A stretch of 64,000 bases of DNA, taken from contig PVWP01000004.1 in assembly GCA_003003925.1 (NCBI GenBank), positions 124,001 to 188,000 on the forward strand. The letters are read 5' to 3'. The stretch comes from Aphanothece cf. minutissima CCALA 015 (GTDB lineage: Bacteria; Cyanobacteriota; Cyanobacteriia; PCC-6307; Cyanobiaceae). Under the pieces are notes generated by a model that worked only from the letters and a program-made list of their open reading frames with translations, searched no databases and was not told where the DNA came from. Positions 28,255 to 38,005 of this stretch are shown one piece after another. The stretch's first letter is position 1, and each line of letters opens with the position of its first letter. The position numbers and the translations under genes are program-made.

Positions 28255-31200
28255 ATGAGCCCTCCCACCATCTACGAGCTCTGCCGGCCCCGGGCCGACG
28301 TGCTGGAAGGGCGGATCCGAGATGAGGACTTCGCGGCGGACCTCAGCCAGGTGCTGAAGGGCACGGCGCCGGAGCTCTACAAGAACCCGGCCCTGTTCTT
28401 CGCGAACACGCACCCCACCAGGGGCTTGCGCGACCTGTTCTTGGCGGTGGTGGACCGGCTTACCAGCGCCGGCAGTCAGCTGGGCAGCATCCTGCGGCTC
28501 GACACCAGCTACGGCGGCGGCAAGACGCACGCCCTGATCGGCCTGAACCACATCCTCACGGCCGCCGACCAGATCCCCAACCTGGCGGAGTTCATCGATC
28601 CAGCCCGCCTGCCCAGCCAGAGGGTCACCGTTGCGGCCTTCGATGGGGAGAACGCCGACCCGATGAATGGCCGGCGCATGGAGGGCAACGTGCTGGCCTT
28701 CACGCCCTGGGGAGAGCTGGCGGTGCAGCTGGCCGGCCCAGCGGGCTACGAGCGCATCCGCAATAGCGACCGCCTAGGCGCTGCGCCCCCTGGAGCGGAA
28801 ACCCTGCGCGAGCTGATCGGCGAGCGACCGGTGCTGATCCTGATCGATGAGCTCTCGATCTACCTGCGCAAGATCAAGGGCCCCGCTGCCGGCCAGGCGG
28901 CTGAGCAGCTCACCCCCTTCCTCACCGACCTGATCAAGGCGGTGAACTCCTCCCCCCAGGCGGTGCTGGTGTTCACCCTGGCCCTGGGCAAGGGCGGCCA
29001 AGCCGTGGATGCCTACGGGGAGGAAAACCAGCGGATCGATCGGATCTTCGCCGAACTGCAGTCGGTCACGGGCCGGCAGATCACGGCCCTCACCCCCACC
29101 AGCGAGGACGAGACGGTGCAGGTGCTGACACGGCGCCTGTTCGAGTCGATCGACCGCAGCAGGGTGGAGGAGGTGGTGCAGGCCTACCAGGAGATCTGGA
29201 GCCGCACCGCCGAGGCCCTGCCGCCGGTGGGCCAGAGCGACGACCGCGCAGCCAATCTGCGCAAGGGCTACCCGCTCCACCCGGAGCTGATCGACACCCT
29301 GATGCAGAAGACCTCCACCCTGGAGAACTTCCAGCGGGTGCGGGGCATGCTGCGGCTGCTGGCGCAAACCGTGGGCCAGCTCTGGCGGGACCAGCCACGG
29401 GGCGTCACGGCCGTTCACCTCCACCAAGTGGATCCGGGCAACGAGCGGATTCGGCTGGAGCTCTCCACCAAGCTGGGCTTGCAGGCCTTCATCCCGGCGA
29501 TTCGGGCGGATGTGTCCACCACGCCGGCCGAGGGCGGCAGGGCCCTGGCCCAGAGGCTGGATGCCCAGGAGTTCACGGGGATGGAGCCCTACGGATCCAT
29601 GGCAGCGCGCACAGTGCTGTTCCACTCCCTGGCCTTCAACGAGCCGCTCAAAGGTCTCAGCCGGCTGGAGCTGAACTACAGCCTCTTTGCCCCGGCGGTG
29701 GACCCGGCCTTTGTCGATAAGGCGGTGCGCCTCCTGCAGGAAGAGTCGGAGTATCTCGACGACAGCGGCACCAGCAAGCTGCGCTTCCTCACCGACGCCA
29801 ACCTCAACCAGATGGTGAGGAAGCGGGAGGGGCAGTTTGATCTGGAGAGTGTGCGTGAGGAGCTGAACCGGCGGATCGGCACAATCTTCGCCAAGCAACG
29901 GCTGGAGCCTGTGCTCTTCCCGTCCAGCCCGGCGGACATTCCCGACGACACGGATGGGCCCTACCTGGCGGTGATCCATTGGGAAGGCCACACGGTGGAG
30001 CAGGCGAACATCCACCTGCCGGAGTTGGTGGTGCGGCTGTTCAAGGAGAAGAGCGACAACGCCAACGTGCGCCTGAACCGCAACAACCTTGTGTTCGTCT
30101 GCGCTGATGCCCTGCAGGTGGACGACATGCTGCGCAAGGCCCGCACCTACCTGGCGCTGCAGCAGATGCAGCAGGGCGATCTGTTCGCCAGCCTCCAGTC
30201 GCACCAGCAGGACCAGGTGAAGGAGCGCTACGGGCAGGCGCAGCAGGGCTTTGCCCTGGCGGTGCAGCAGTGCTACCGGCATGTGTTCTATCCCGAGCGG
30301 GGGCAGTGGCCCGAGGTGCCGCTCACCCATGCCGCCATCACGGTCACCAGTGCCAGCAGTGAGCCTGGGGTGGGTCAGAAGCAGGTGGAGCGGGTACTGC
30401 GGGAAGCCCGCGAGCTGGTGCTGGCAGAGGATGCGCCGCCGGCCCCGAACTACATGGCCGACAAGACACCCCTGAAGCGCCTGGGGGTGATGAGCACGCG
30501 GGATCTGCGCAACGAGTACTACCGCGATCCGGCCCTGCCGATCCTGCTAGGCGATGAGGTGCTCAAGAAGTGCCTGCGCATGGGCCTGGATCAGGGCCTG
30601 TTCGTCTACAAGGAAGGGGATCGCCTCGAAGGCCAGGGCCTGCCGCCAGGCACGCTCTCGATCAGTGAGGACGGCAAGATCTACACGATGGAGAAGGCGC
30701 TGGAGCTGAGCGTCTGGCCGCCGAAAACCACAGTTCCAGCCGGGGAGGCTGGTGTGGATCAGCCAACCGTGTTTGGCGGTGCCGGCGGAACAACTCCAGT
30801 GGCCGGAGGAAGAGAGGCGGGTACCGCTGTTCAGATGGGGCTTGGCTCCAGCAGCACCGGTAGCGGCGGAGCAGGCGTTGCCCAACCCACAGGCCCTGGG
30901 GTGATCGAGCGCACCGACAACGTGAAGACAGCCCTCACCCAGCTGGCCCAGCAGGTGAGCAGCTCCGGCAAGGCGATCAAGAACCTCACCTGGCGGATGA
31001 ACAGTGGCGACGGCTTCCTGCCGATGGCCCTGCTCAAGGCCGAGCCTGGCGCCATGGTGCGCGTCGAAATGATGGAAGGCGGCTGGAGCAGCGGCGACGG
31101 CAGCGCCGAATGGAGCTTCGACTTCAACGGCACGCCCGAAGAGGCCGCCCACCTTCGGGGCTTCATCGAGGGCCAGTGGCGCCGAGGCGGCGAGAAGTCG

Positions 31201-31353
31201 CTCGACATCACCTACCAGCTCCGCTACGAGCCCCCCTTGCGCTGGGAAGACGGCGGCGAGGGCTGGATCACTCGACTCACCCGGGCTGGCCTCAGCGCTC
31301 AGACCGCCACGATCCGCCTGGAGCTCACCGCGGCAGCAGAGGGGCAGGCATGA
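28255..31353 (+). CDS. DUF499 (COG1483-type) ATPase, first gene of the defence-like operon
   Basis: A 1032-residue P-loop ATPase. The Walker A loop is SYGGGKTHAL near residue 87 and Walker B is LILIDELSIYLRK near 195. A helical middle follows with YPLHPELIDTLMQK and FQRVRGMLRLLAQTV, the pattern of DUF499 proteins. A Gly-Thr-Ser-rich linker (about 830-880) leads to a C-terminal domain with NLTWRMNSGDGFLPMAL. I chose ATG 28255; the frame is open upstream to 28093 but that sequence does not look conserved. Related ATPases (BrxC/PglY-like) are large energy subunits of phage-exclusion systems. Its stop overlaps the next start (ATGA). Confidence 0.85.
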   Translation: MSPPTIYELCRPRADVLEGRIRDEDFAADLSQVLKGTAPELYKNPALFFANTHPTRGLRDLFLAVVDRLTSAGSQLGSILRLDTSYGGGKTHALIGLNHILTAADQIPNLAEFIDPARLPSQRVTVAAFDGENADPMNGRRMEGNVLAFTPWGELAVQLAGPAGYERIRNSDRLGAAPPGAETLRELIGERPVLILIDELSIYLRKIKGPAAGQAAEQLTPFLTDLIKAVNSSPQAVLVFTLALGKGGQAVDAYGEENQRIDRIFAELQSVTGRQITALTPTSEDETVQVLTRRLFESIDRSRVEEVVQAYQEIWSRTAEALPPVGQSDDRAANLRKGYPLHPELIDTLMQKTSTLENFQRVRGMLRLLAQTVGQLWRDQPRGVTAVHLHQVDPGNERIRLELSTKLGLQAFIPAIRADVSTTPAEGGRALAQRLDAQEFTGMEPYGSMAARTVLFHSLAFNEPLKGLSRLELNYSLFAPAVDPAFVDKAVRLLQEESEYLDDSGTSKLRFLTDANLNQMVRKREGQFDLESVREELNRRIGTIFAKQRLEPVLFPSSPADIPDDTDGPYLAVIHWEGHTVEQANIHLPELVVRLFKEKSDNANVRLNRNNLVFVCADALQVDDMLRKARTYLALQQMQQGDLFASLQSHQQDQVKERYGQAQQGFALAVQQCYRHVFYPERGQWPEVPLTHAAITVTSASSEPGVGQKQVERVLREARELVLAEDAPPAPNYMADKTPLKRLGVMSTRDLRNEYYRDPALPILLGDEVLKKCLRMGLDQGLFVYKEGDRLEGQGLPPGTLSISEDGKIYTMEKALELSVWPPKTTVPAGEAGVDQPTVFGGAGGTTPVAGGREAGTAVQMGLGSSSTGSGGAGVAQPTGPGVIERTDNVKTALTQLAQQVSSSGKAIKNLTWRMNSGDGFLPMALLKAEPGAMVRVEMMEGGWSSGDGSAEWSFDFNGTPEEAAHLRGFIEGQWRRGGEKSLDITYQLRYEPPLRWEDGGEGWITRLTRAGLSAQTATIRLELTAAAEGQA

Positions 31354-31802
31354 CCCAGGCCATCGCTTCAGGCCGGCCGGCCTACGAATTGCGCAGCAGG
31401 CAGCGAGGCCCCAGTGATCTGGAGCTGGAGGTGTGGCAGGTGCCCAGCACCGCGACCCCTGAGCTGAAGGAACCTCGGCGAGTAGCCGGCCTGGGCGGCC
31501 ACAAGCTGCTGCTGGTCGAGGGAGCCGTGTTGCGGCGCCTGAAGGCTGAAAAGGTGAGCCTCGCAAAGCTCAAGAAAGGGGAGGCCCGTAGAGATCCTCT
31601 CTCGGAGGATCTGGCTCTGGCCATGGGGCTGCTGTTCAAGCTGCTTGCGCCGATGCGCAACGTGGCTGGAATCGAAAACTGCGCTCGCGGCATCGATGCC
31701 ATGGCCCGTGAGGAGGCCGCCTACTGGCTGGGGATGGCGATGCACCGCAAAAACCCGCGCAGGGTGCTGGCAGCTCTTCGTCTTCTGCTCTCTGCGAACT
31801 GA
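31350..31802 (+). CDS. Small cassette protein of unknown function
   Basis: A 150-residue soluble protein. It starts within the stop of the DUF499 gene (ATGA) and ends nine bases before the methyltransferase start, so it is clearly part of the operon. Visible segments: YELRSRQRGPSDLELEVWQV, a beta hairpin VAGLGGHKLLLVEGAVLRRL, then helices ending EAAYWLGMAMHRKNPRRVLA. Small uncharacterised proteins, for example of the DUF3780 type, occur at this position in DUF499-DUF1156 loci; I cannot say whether this belongs to one of those families. Confidence 0.75.
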   Translation: MTQAIASGRPAYELRSRQRGPSDLELEVWQVPSTATPELKEPRRVAGLGGHKLLLVEGAVLRRLKAEKVSLAKLKKGEARRDPLSEDLALAMGLLFKLLAPMRNVAGIENCARGIDAMAREEAAYWLGMAMHRKNPRRVLAALRLLLSAN

Positions 31803-31811
31803 ACTGAACTC

Positions 31812-34769
31812 ATGACAAAACGCCTGATCGAAGAGTGGCTGCCGATCGCAGAGATTGGGATCGAAGGTGTTAGAGAAAGGACACCTATTTCTCCCTTTCC
31901 CGCGCCGAATAGACTGCATCTATGGTGGGCCCGGCGACCCTTAGTGGCTTCTCGTGCTGCGATTCTCGCATCGCTTCTTCCTGTCGATGCAGACAGGGAA
32001 GAATTCAAAAAGATTCTTGGAATACACGGAGATCCAGTCAACGCCCAAAGGTTGATCGAGAAGGCGAAAAGGACCGGCGATCGCGTTGCTGATCCCTATG
32101 GCTACGAGCGCGCTTTTCGCTACACACCAACGACAAGTCAGCAAGAATGGATCTCGGAGGAAATAAGAAAAACCGGCCACGAGTCTCAGCCAACAATTCT
32201 AGACCCCACGGCTGGCGGAGGAGCCATTCCTTTTGAAGCCCTAAGGCTTGGATTTGATGCGATATCAAATGACATCAATCCGGTTGCCTGCCTGACGGAG
32301 AAGGCAACAATGGAGTTCCCACTGCTCCACGGTCAAAGACTCGTGGATGGGTATAAGATCATTTCCGCAAAATTTTTAAAGCGATACAGAAAAAGGTTGG
32401 AAGAGGTCTTTCCTGCTTCTACCTCGGTTAACGAGGTTGACACTACCTATCTCTGGTCTCGGACGATTAGCTGTCCATACTGTCAAGGTCTAGTGCCACT
32501 TTCGCCAAATTGGAAGCTGGCACCAGACGGCACTGGAGTAAAAGTCATCCCTCAATTAGGTGAAGGACCTGGAGATGCAACTCGCCGCTGCAGTTTTGAA
32601 ATCGTAAGCAGCTCAAAAGAGCAAAGTGAAGGGACGATGAGAGGTGGTGATGCTACCTGCCCCTATGCTGATTGCGCCCGAGTGATTGATGGTGATCAGG
32701 TGAAAGCCCAGGCCCAGTCTATCGGGCTTGGAGAGCAGCTATTTGCGGTGGTATTCAAGCGTCGCCAGCCCACTGAATACACCAAGACCGGCAGACCCAA
32801 GAAGGATAAGTGGGTACGAGGTTACCGGGCACCCCGACACGAAGACGACAACAATGAAGCCATTGAAGCCGCCCTGGCAGACAAGTTGCCAGAATGGGAG
32901 GCCCTGGACTTAATTCCAAACGAAGAGTACGGAGAAATGTTCTCCGATCGGTCCAAAGTCTATGGCGTAAGCTTCTGGAGAGAGCTGTTCTCGCCTCGCC
33001 AGCTATTATGTCACGGCACGGGAGTAGCGCTCTTTCGTCAGATGCTCTCCGAAGAGGGAAGTCTAGACGAGCTCGGAAAAGCTGCATATGCATATCTCGC
33101 AATTGCAATCGACAAATTACTAGACTGGAATTCAAGACTTTGCATGTGGAACGTAGCCCTCTCCCGGGTTTCTCACACTTTCTCTCAGCATGCATATCCT
33201 TTCAAGCCATCGTATGCTGAGATGAACGTCCTGATGGACGGCGGAGGCCTTGACTGGGCTCTCGGCGCCGTTGAGGATTGCTTGGTGGAAATTATTGATT
33301 TCCTCGATATTCACAAAGTAAACATTATTGATGCTCCCTTGCTCGCAAAACCCTCAGGCCCTGCAGCTCTCAGTCACGTTAAAGTGTCCTGTGGCTCAGG
33401 CGATGAACTTTCCTTTATAGGCGACTCGGAGATAGATGCTGTTGTTATAGACCCTCCCTACTACGACAATGTCATGTATGCGGAGTTGAGCGACTTCTTT
33501 TATGTATGGCTCAAGCGCACAGCCGGTTTGCTCTACCCCGAGCTGTTCATGGCTCCGCTGACTGACAAAGAGAACGAGGCCGTTGCCAATCCGGCACTGC
33601 ACAATGGCAAAAAAGGTGCCAAGGTTTTAGCTGGGATGGATTACCAACACAAGATGGCCGAAATATTTACAGAGTGTCGTCGCGTTCTGAAAGACGACGG
33701 AGTAATGACGTTGATGTTTACCCATAAGGCCACAGGAGCTTGGGACGCGCTCACTAAAGGCCTGATTGATGCCGGTTTTGTCATCACGGCCTCCTGGCCA
33801 ATTAATACCGAGTTTGCGGGCAGTATGCATATACATGACAAGTCGGCTGCCAACAGCACGATCTTCCTGGTATGCCGCCCCCGCCCAGCGCTGAAGCCGG
33901 AAGACGATGTGCAGTACTGGGAAGATCTTGAACCCCGCGTCAAAGCGGCTGTTCGCCAGCGGATCGAGCAGTTCCAAGCGGCTGGAATCAGAGGAGTTGA
34001 TCTCTATCTCTCCTGCTTCGGCCCGGCACTTGAGGAGTTCTCCTTGCACTGGCCGATCAAGCGGGGCCAACCCAAAAAGATTGAGGAGAAAACCAAGAAG
34101 CGCGGCCGTGCCCAGCTCACCCTGGAGGAACTGCTGGAAGAGGACGATCCCTACGCGGTGAGCCCGGAGGACGCCCTCGATGCTGCGCGCCGCGAGGTGA
34201 AGGCGTGGCGCATGGAGAAGCTGACCTCAGGTTCACGTCGCGCCCAGCTCGATCCGCTCACCGAGTGGTTCGTGCTCGCCTGGGATGCTTTTGAGGCCCC
34301 CCAGTTCCCCTTCGATGAAGCGTTGCGGCTGGCTCGTGTCGTCGGGCTCGACCTCGACAAGGACGTGGTGGGAGTGCTGGCTGAGAAAAAGGCCAGCGAT
34401 CTGATCCTTTGGGACAGCTCCACCCGCGCCACCAAGGGCAAGCTCGGCGCCCCCGATGGCACCAAATCCTGGATCGATGCCATCCACCACTGCGCCCACC
34501 GCGCCCGCAGCATCGACCTCAATGCCGCCAAGCAGCTGCTCGATGACAACGGCCTGGCCAATAGCCCCGTCTTCCTCACCGCCCTGGAGGCCGTGCTGGA
34601 GGTGCTGCCCCTCTCCGCCCGTTACACCGGCTTCGATCCGGTGAAGGCCGCCGCGCCTGCTGCCTCCGACTTCGAGGCCCTGGAGAACCTGCGTCGCTTG
34701 GCCCTCGCAGAACAGGTGCCGGCACCCAAGCAGTTGGAGTTGGTGCTCGCCGAACTGACTGAGGTGTAA
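31812..34769 (+). CDS. DUF1156 adenine-specific DNA methyltransferase with Zn ribbon (COG1743-type)
   Basis: A 985-residue DNA methylase. The N-terminus is the DUF1156 signature (LIEEWLPIAEIGIEGVRE, PNRLHLWWARRPLVASRAA). The SAM-binding segment is LDPTAGGGAIPFEALRLGFD near 135. Zn-ribbon cysteines lie at about 221-224 (CPYC) and 283-288 (CPYADC). The catalytic motif IV is DPPYYDN near 546, the amino-methyltransferase DPPY type. The C-terminal third is helical and charged. Codons 10 to about 685 are AT-richer than the rest, as if that part had been exchanged. It probably marks self DNA in the defence locus. Confidence 0.92.
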   Translation: MTKRLIEEWLPIAEIGIEGVRERTPISPFPAPNRLHLWWARRPLVASRAAILASLLPVDADREEFKKILGIHGDPVNAQRLIEKAKRTGDRVADPYGYERAFRYTPTTSQQEWISEEIRKTGHESQPTILDPTAGGGAIPFEALRLGFDAISNDINPVACLTEKATMEFPLLHGQRLVDGYKIISAKFLKRYRKRLEEVFPASTSVNEVDTTYLWSRTISCPYCQGLVPLSPNWKLAPDGTGVKVIPQLGEGPGDATRRCSFEIVSSSKEQSEGTMRGGDATCPYADCARVIDGDQVKAQAQSIGLGEQLFAVVFKRRQPTEYTKTGRPKKDKWVRGYRAPRHEDDNNEAIEAALADKLPEWEALDLIPNEEYGEMFSDRSKVYGVSFWRELFSPRQLLCHGTGVALFRQMLSEEGSLDELGKAAYAYLAIAIDKLLDWNSRLCMWNVALSRVSHTFSQHAYPFKPSYAEMNVLMDGGGLDWALGAVEDCLVEIIDFLDIHKVNIIDAPLLAKPSGPAALSHVKVSCGSGDELSFIGDSEIDAVVIDPPYYDNVMYAELSDFFYVWLKRTAGLLYPELFMAPLTDKENEAVANPALHNGKKGAKVLAGMDYQHKMAEIFTECRRVLKDDGVMTLMFTHKATGAWDALTKGLIDAGFVITASWPINTEFAGSMHIHDKSAANSTIFLVCRPRPALKPEDDVQYWEDLEPRVKAAVRQRIEQFQAAGIRGVDLYLSCFGPALEEFSLHWPIKRGQPKKIEEKTKKRGRAQLTLEELLEEDDPYAVSPEDALDAARREVKAWRMEKLTSGSRRAQLDPLTEWFVLAWDAFEAPQFPFDEALRLARVVGLDLDKDVVGVLAEKKASDLILWDSSTRATKGKLGAPDGTKSWIDAIHHCAHRARSIDLNAAKQLLDDNGLANSPVFLTALEAVLEVLPLSARYTGFDPVKAAAPAASDFEALENLRRLALAEQVPAPKQLELVLAELTEV

Positions 34770-34775
34770 ACAGCC

Positions 34776-37700
34776 ATGGCCGGCCTAGCCGATCACGCCT
34801 GGAAGGGGCGCTTCAGTAGCTCGATCGAGAGCCTGCTGGAGGGCTTCTACAGGCCGGCCCTGATGGATGCCAGCCGCTACTGGCGCATCACCGGCTACTT
34901 CACCAGCCGCTCCCTTCTTCAGGTGCTGGAAGGTGTGGAACAGTTGGTGGCGGCCTCACCCGATGGGATCGGCCACGGCCAGATGCGCCTGATCACGGGC
35001 GTGTTCCTCAGCGAGGCCGACATCGCCGCCCTGGCGACTGGGACTCCTGCTGAAACCGTTCTCACCGATCACCTCTCGAACCACTTCCCCTTCAAGGGAG
35101 TGGAGCCGGGCGGTCTGGGGGCCGCAGCCCTCGGGGCCGAGCTCCTGGCCTGGCTGGTGAGCCGTGGGCATCTGGAGATCCGCGTGGGGCTGCCCCTCAT
35201 CGACGGACTGATCGTCAACGACGGCGCGATCTTTCACGCCAAGGAAGGCGTGATCGAAGACAACCACGGGCAGCGATTGGGCTTCAGCGGCAGCGTCAAC
35301 GAAACCCCCAATGGCTGGACCAGCAACTTCGAAACCATCCAGACCTTCTGCTCCTGGAAGCCTGGCGGTGCCGAGGCCATCGATGATCTGGAGGCCGGCT
35401 TCCTGCGGCTCTGGGAAAACCAAGATTACGGTGCCCGCACCTTCACCCTGCCCGAGGCGATCCGCCAGCAGCTGGCCATCTTCCAGCCATCGGAAGGGGT
35501 ACCGCGTCGCCTCAAACCTTTCCTCAACGATCTGCCCGCACCAGAGCCAGAGCCCGTCGTTGAGATCGTCCCCGACATCGATGAACGGCGCCGCATCGTG
35601 TGGAGCTACGTGCTCCAGGCCGCCGCCAGCGTTCTGCCCGGAGCCGAACGGGTTGGTGAAGGCACCAGTGCCGTCACACCCTGGCCCCATCAGCAGCGGG
35701 CCTTCCAGCGCCTCTGGCAGCAGTGGCCGCCCAGGCTGCTGATCGCGGATGAGGTGGGTCTCGGCAAAACGGTGCAGGCCGGCTTGTTGCTGCGCCAGGC
35801 CTGGTTGAGCGGCCGCGCCCGCCGCATGCTGGTGATGGCACCCGCCTCGGTGCTCAAGCAGTGGCAGCGGGAACTGCGCGAGAAGTTCGGCCTCGACTGG
35901 CCCATCTACAGCGGCAAGTCGCTCGACTGGCAACCCACCCGCTTCCGTCCGGCTGGGCTCTCCAAACCAGTGGACCGCAGCAGCTGGACCGCAGAGCCCT
36001 TCGTGCTCGTTTCCAGCCACCTGATGCGACGGCGCGACCGCCACAAGGATCTGCTGGAAGCCGAGCCCTACGACCTGGTGGTGCTCGATGAAGCCCACCA
36101 TGCCCGCACCCGCCGCGAAACCAGTGCCAACGGTGGTGATCGCCTGCGCCCCAACACCCTGATGCAGCTGATGCAGCAGCTGCGCCAACGCACCAACGGT
36201 CTGCTGCTGCTCACTGCCACGCCAATGCAGGTGAGCGAGCTGGAGGTGTGGGATCTGCTGTGCCTGCTCGGCATGCCCCCCGAGTGGACCGAAGACGCCT
36301 TCGAGAAGTTCTTCGAGTGGGTGGAGAAGGAGAACCCTGATGAGGCCACCCTGGCCTACCTGGCCGGGCTGTGGCGCAGCAGCGTGTCGGCTTTTGGCGA
36401 CGCACCGGGCAATGCCATGCCGGAAGACCTGCGCAAGTCGCCGCTGCGCAAACGCAAGGCCCTGCGCGCCCTCAACGACACCGACCCCCTCTCCCGCCGC
36501 AATCTCAGCGTCGAGATCCGCCAGGCCTCGCTGGCCCTGGCGAAGCGCTGGACCCCGGTGCAAGGGCTGATCTCCCGCCACAGCCGCAACCTGCTGCGGG
36601 CCTACAAGCAGCAGGGATCGATGGATCTGGCCATCGGCACCCGCCATGTCGACGACCGCTTCCTGGAGAGCACCCCGCAGGAGCGGGCGCTGTATGACGC
36701 CGTGGAGGACTTCATCTCAACCCAGTACGCCCAGGCCTCTGGTCAGAAGAAATCGGCGGTGGGCTTCGTGATGACGATCTACCGCCGGCGCCTCGCCAGC
36801 AGCGTGGCCGCCCTGGTCTCGACCCTGGAGAAACGGATGGTCGGCCAGCAGCAGCAGCTGGAGGAAGATGCAGCCGCCAGCGAAGACGACGACTTCACCG
36901 GCGAGCTCACCCTCGATCTGGAGGGCATGCAGAGCGCCTTCCAGGAAGCCTCGCTTCAGGGCGAACTCGATGCCATCGGCGTGTTGCTCGATCAGGCCAG
37001 GCCCCTTGTCGGCCACGACAGCAAGGGAGCGGAGTTCCTCAAGGCCATTGAGCAACTCCAGGCCCAGGGCTACAAGCAGGTGATCGTCTTCTCCCAGTAC
37101 ACCGACACCGTCGATGCCCTCAAGGCGCTGCTGATCGGCGCAGGGCGCACCAGCCTGATGGCCTTCACCGGTCGAGGTGGCGAGATCCTGCAGAGGGGTG
37201 GGGTGTGGAAGGCCCTGAACCGCGAGGCCACCAAACGGGGCTTCAAGGAAGGCAAGGCCGAGATCCTGCTCTGCACCGATGCGGCAGCTGAAGGCCTGAA
37301 CTTCCAGTTCTGCGGTGCCCTCATCAACTACGACATGCCCTGGAACCCGATGCGCGTGGAGCAGCGCATCGGCCGTATTGACCGCATCGGCCAGACCCAT
37401 GAGCAGATGCAAATCGTCAACCTGCACCTCGATGGCACCGTGGAGGCCGATGTGTACCGGGCGCTGAAGGGCAGGATCGCCATGTTCGAGCAGGTGGTGG
37501 GCAAGCTCCAGCCGATCCTGGCCAAGGCATCAAGCTCCATCTCCCAGGCCACCCTCGTCAGCCGTGATCAGCGGGAGAAGGCACGGGCATCCGCCGTGGC
37601 GGCTGTCGAGCAGGAACCCGAGATCAAGGGCCTGGACCTTGATGACGTCCTCCAGGACCTTGATGCCATCCGCGATGTGGTGAACACCCTGCAGCCCCCA

Positions 37701-37997
37701 TCGCTCACCCTGGCTGATCTCGAAGCCATCCTCAGACAACCGGCCTTGCTGCCACCCGGCTGCAGTGCTCGACCCATCGGCGCCTATGACTTCGCCTGGA
37801 CCCAACCCGGTCTCGACAAGGAAATGCGCGTCACCTGCAACGCCTCCTACTACGAGGACAACAGCGATAGCTGTGAGCTGTGGGTGCCGGGGAGTCCGTT
37901 GTTTCCTATGGAGAGGTGCCGAGCTTATGCCATCAATGGCGCCCCCGACCGAGCAACTTATGAGGAGGTAGTCAAAGCCCTCTATATTCCCATTTAA
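34776..37997 (+). CDS. PLD-like nuclease domain fused to SNF2/HepA-type helicase
   Basis: A 1073-residue fusion. Residues about 10-235 form a phospholipase D-like domain with the His-x-Lys element FHAKEGVI near 155 and SGSVNETPNGWTSNFE. The SNF2 helicase starts near 305: ADEVGLGKTVQAG (Walker A, about 323), VVLDEAHHAR (about 437), LLLLTATPM. The second helicase lobe has VIVFSQYTDTVDALK, TDAAAEGLNFQ (about 833) and VEQRIGRIDRIGQ (about 865). The combination suggests a translocase that finds and damages foreign DNA. It starts six bases after the methyltransferase and ends eight bases before the next gene. Confidence 0.92.
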   Translation: MAGLADHAWKGRFSSSIESLLEGFYRPALMDASRYWRITGYFTSRSLLQVLEGVEQLVAASPDGIGHGQMRLITGVFLSEADIAALATGTPAETVLTDHLSNHFPFKGVEPGGLGAAALGAELLAWLVSRGHLEIRVGLPLIDGLIVNDGAIFHAKEGVIEDNHGQRLGFSGSVNETPNGWTSNFETIQTFCSWKPGGAEAIDDLEAGFLRLWENQDYGARTFTLPEAIRQQLAIFQPSEGVPRRLKPFLNDLPAPEPEPVVEIVPDIDERRRIVWSYVLQAAASVLPGAERVGEGTSAVTPWPHQQRAFQRLWQQWPPRLLIADEVGLGKTVQAGLLLRQAWLSGRARRMLVMAPASVLKQWQRELREKFGLDWPIYSGKSLDWQPTRFRPAGLSKPVDRSSWTAEPFVLVSSHLMRRRDRHKDLLEAEPYDLVVLDEAHHARTRRETSANGGDRLRPNTLMQLMQQLRQRTNGLLLLTATPMQVSELEVWDLLCLLGMPPEWTEDAFEKFFEWVEKENPDEATLAYLAGLWRSSVSAFGDAPGNAMPEDLRKSPLRKRKALRALNDTDPLSRRNLSVEIRQASLALAKRWTPVQGLISRHSRNLLRAYKQQGSMDLAIGTRHVDDRFLESTPQERALYDAVEDFISTQYAQASGQKKSAVGFVMTIYRRRLASSVAALVSTLEKRMVGQQQQLEEDAAASEDDDFTGELTLDLEGMQSAFQEASLQGELDAIGVLLDQARPLVGHDSKGAEFLKAIEQLQAQGYKQVIVFSQYTDTVDALKALLIGAGRTSLMAFTGRGGEILQRGGVWKALNREATKRGFKEGKAEILLCTDAAAEGLNFQFCGALINYDMPWNPMRVEQRIGRIDRIGQTHEQMQIVNLHLDGTVEADVYRALKGRIAMFEQVVGKLQPILAKASSSISQATLVSRDQREKARASAVAAVEQEPEIKGLDLDDVLQDLDAIRDVVNTLQPPSLTLADLEAILRQPALLPPGCSARPIGAYDFAWTQPGLDKEMRVTCNASYYEDNSDSCELWVPGSPLFPMERCRAYAINGAPDRATYEEVVKALYIPI

Positions 37998-38005
37998 CGA
38001 GCATC

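Noticed and set aside
28255..37997. Standard BREX or DISARM system
   Set aside because: No PglZ/BrxZ-type phosphatase-fold protein and no DUF1998 (DrmB) protein is present; the DUF499 and DUF1156 parts are only related.
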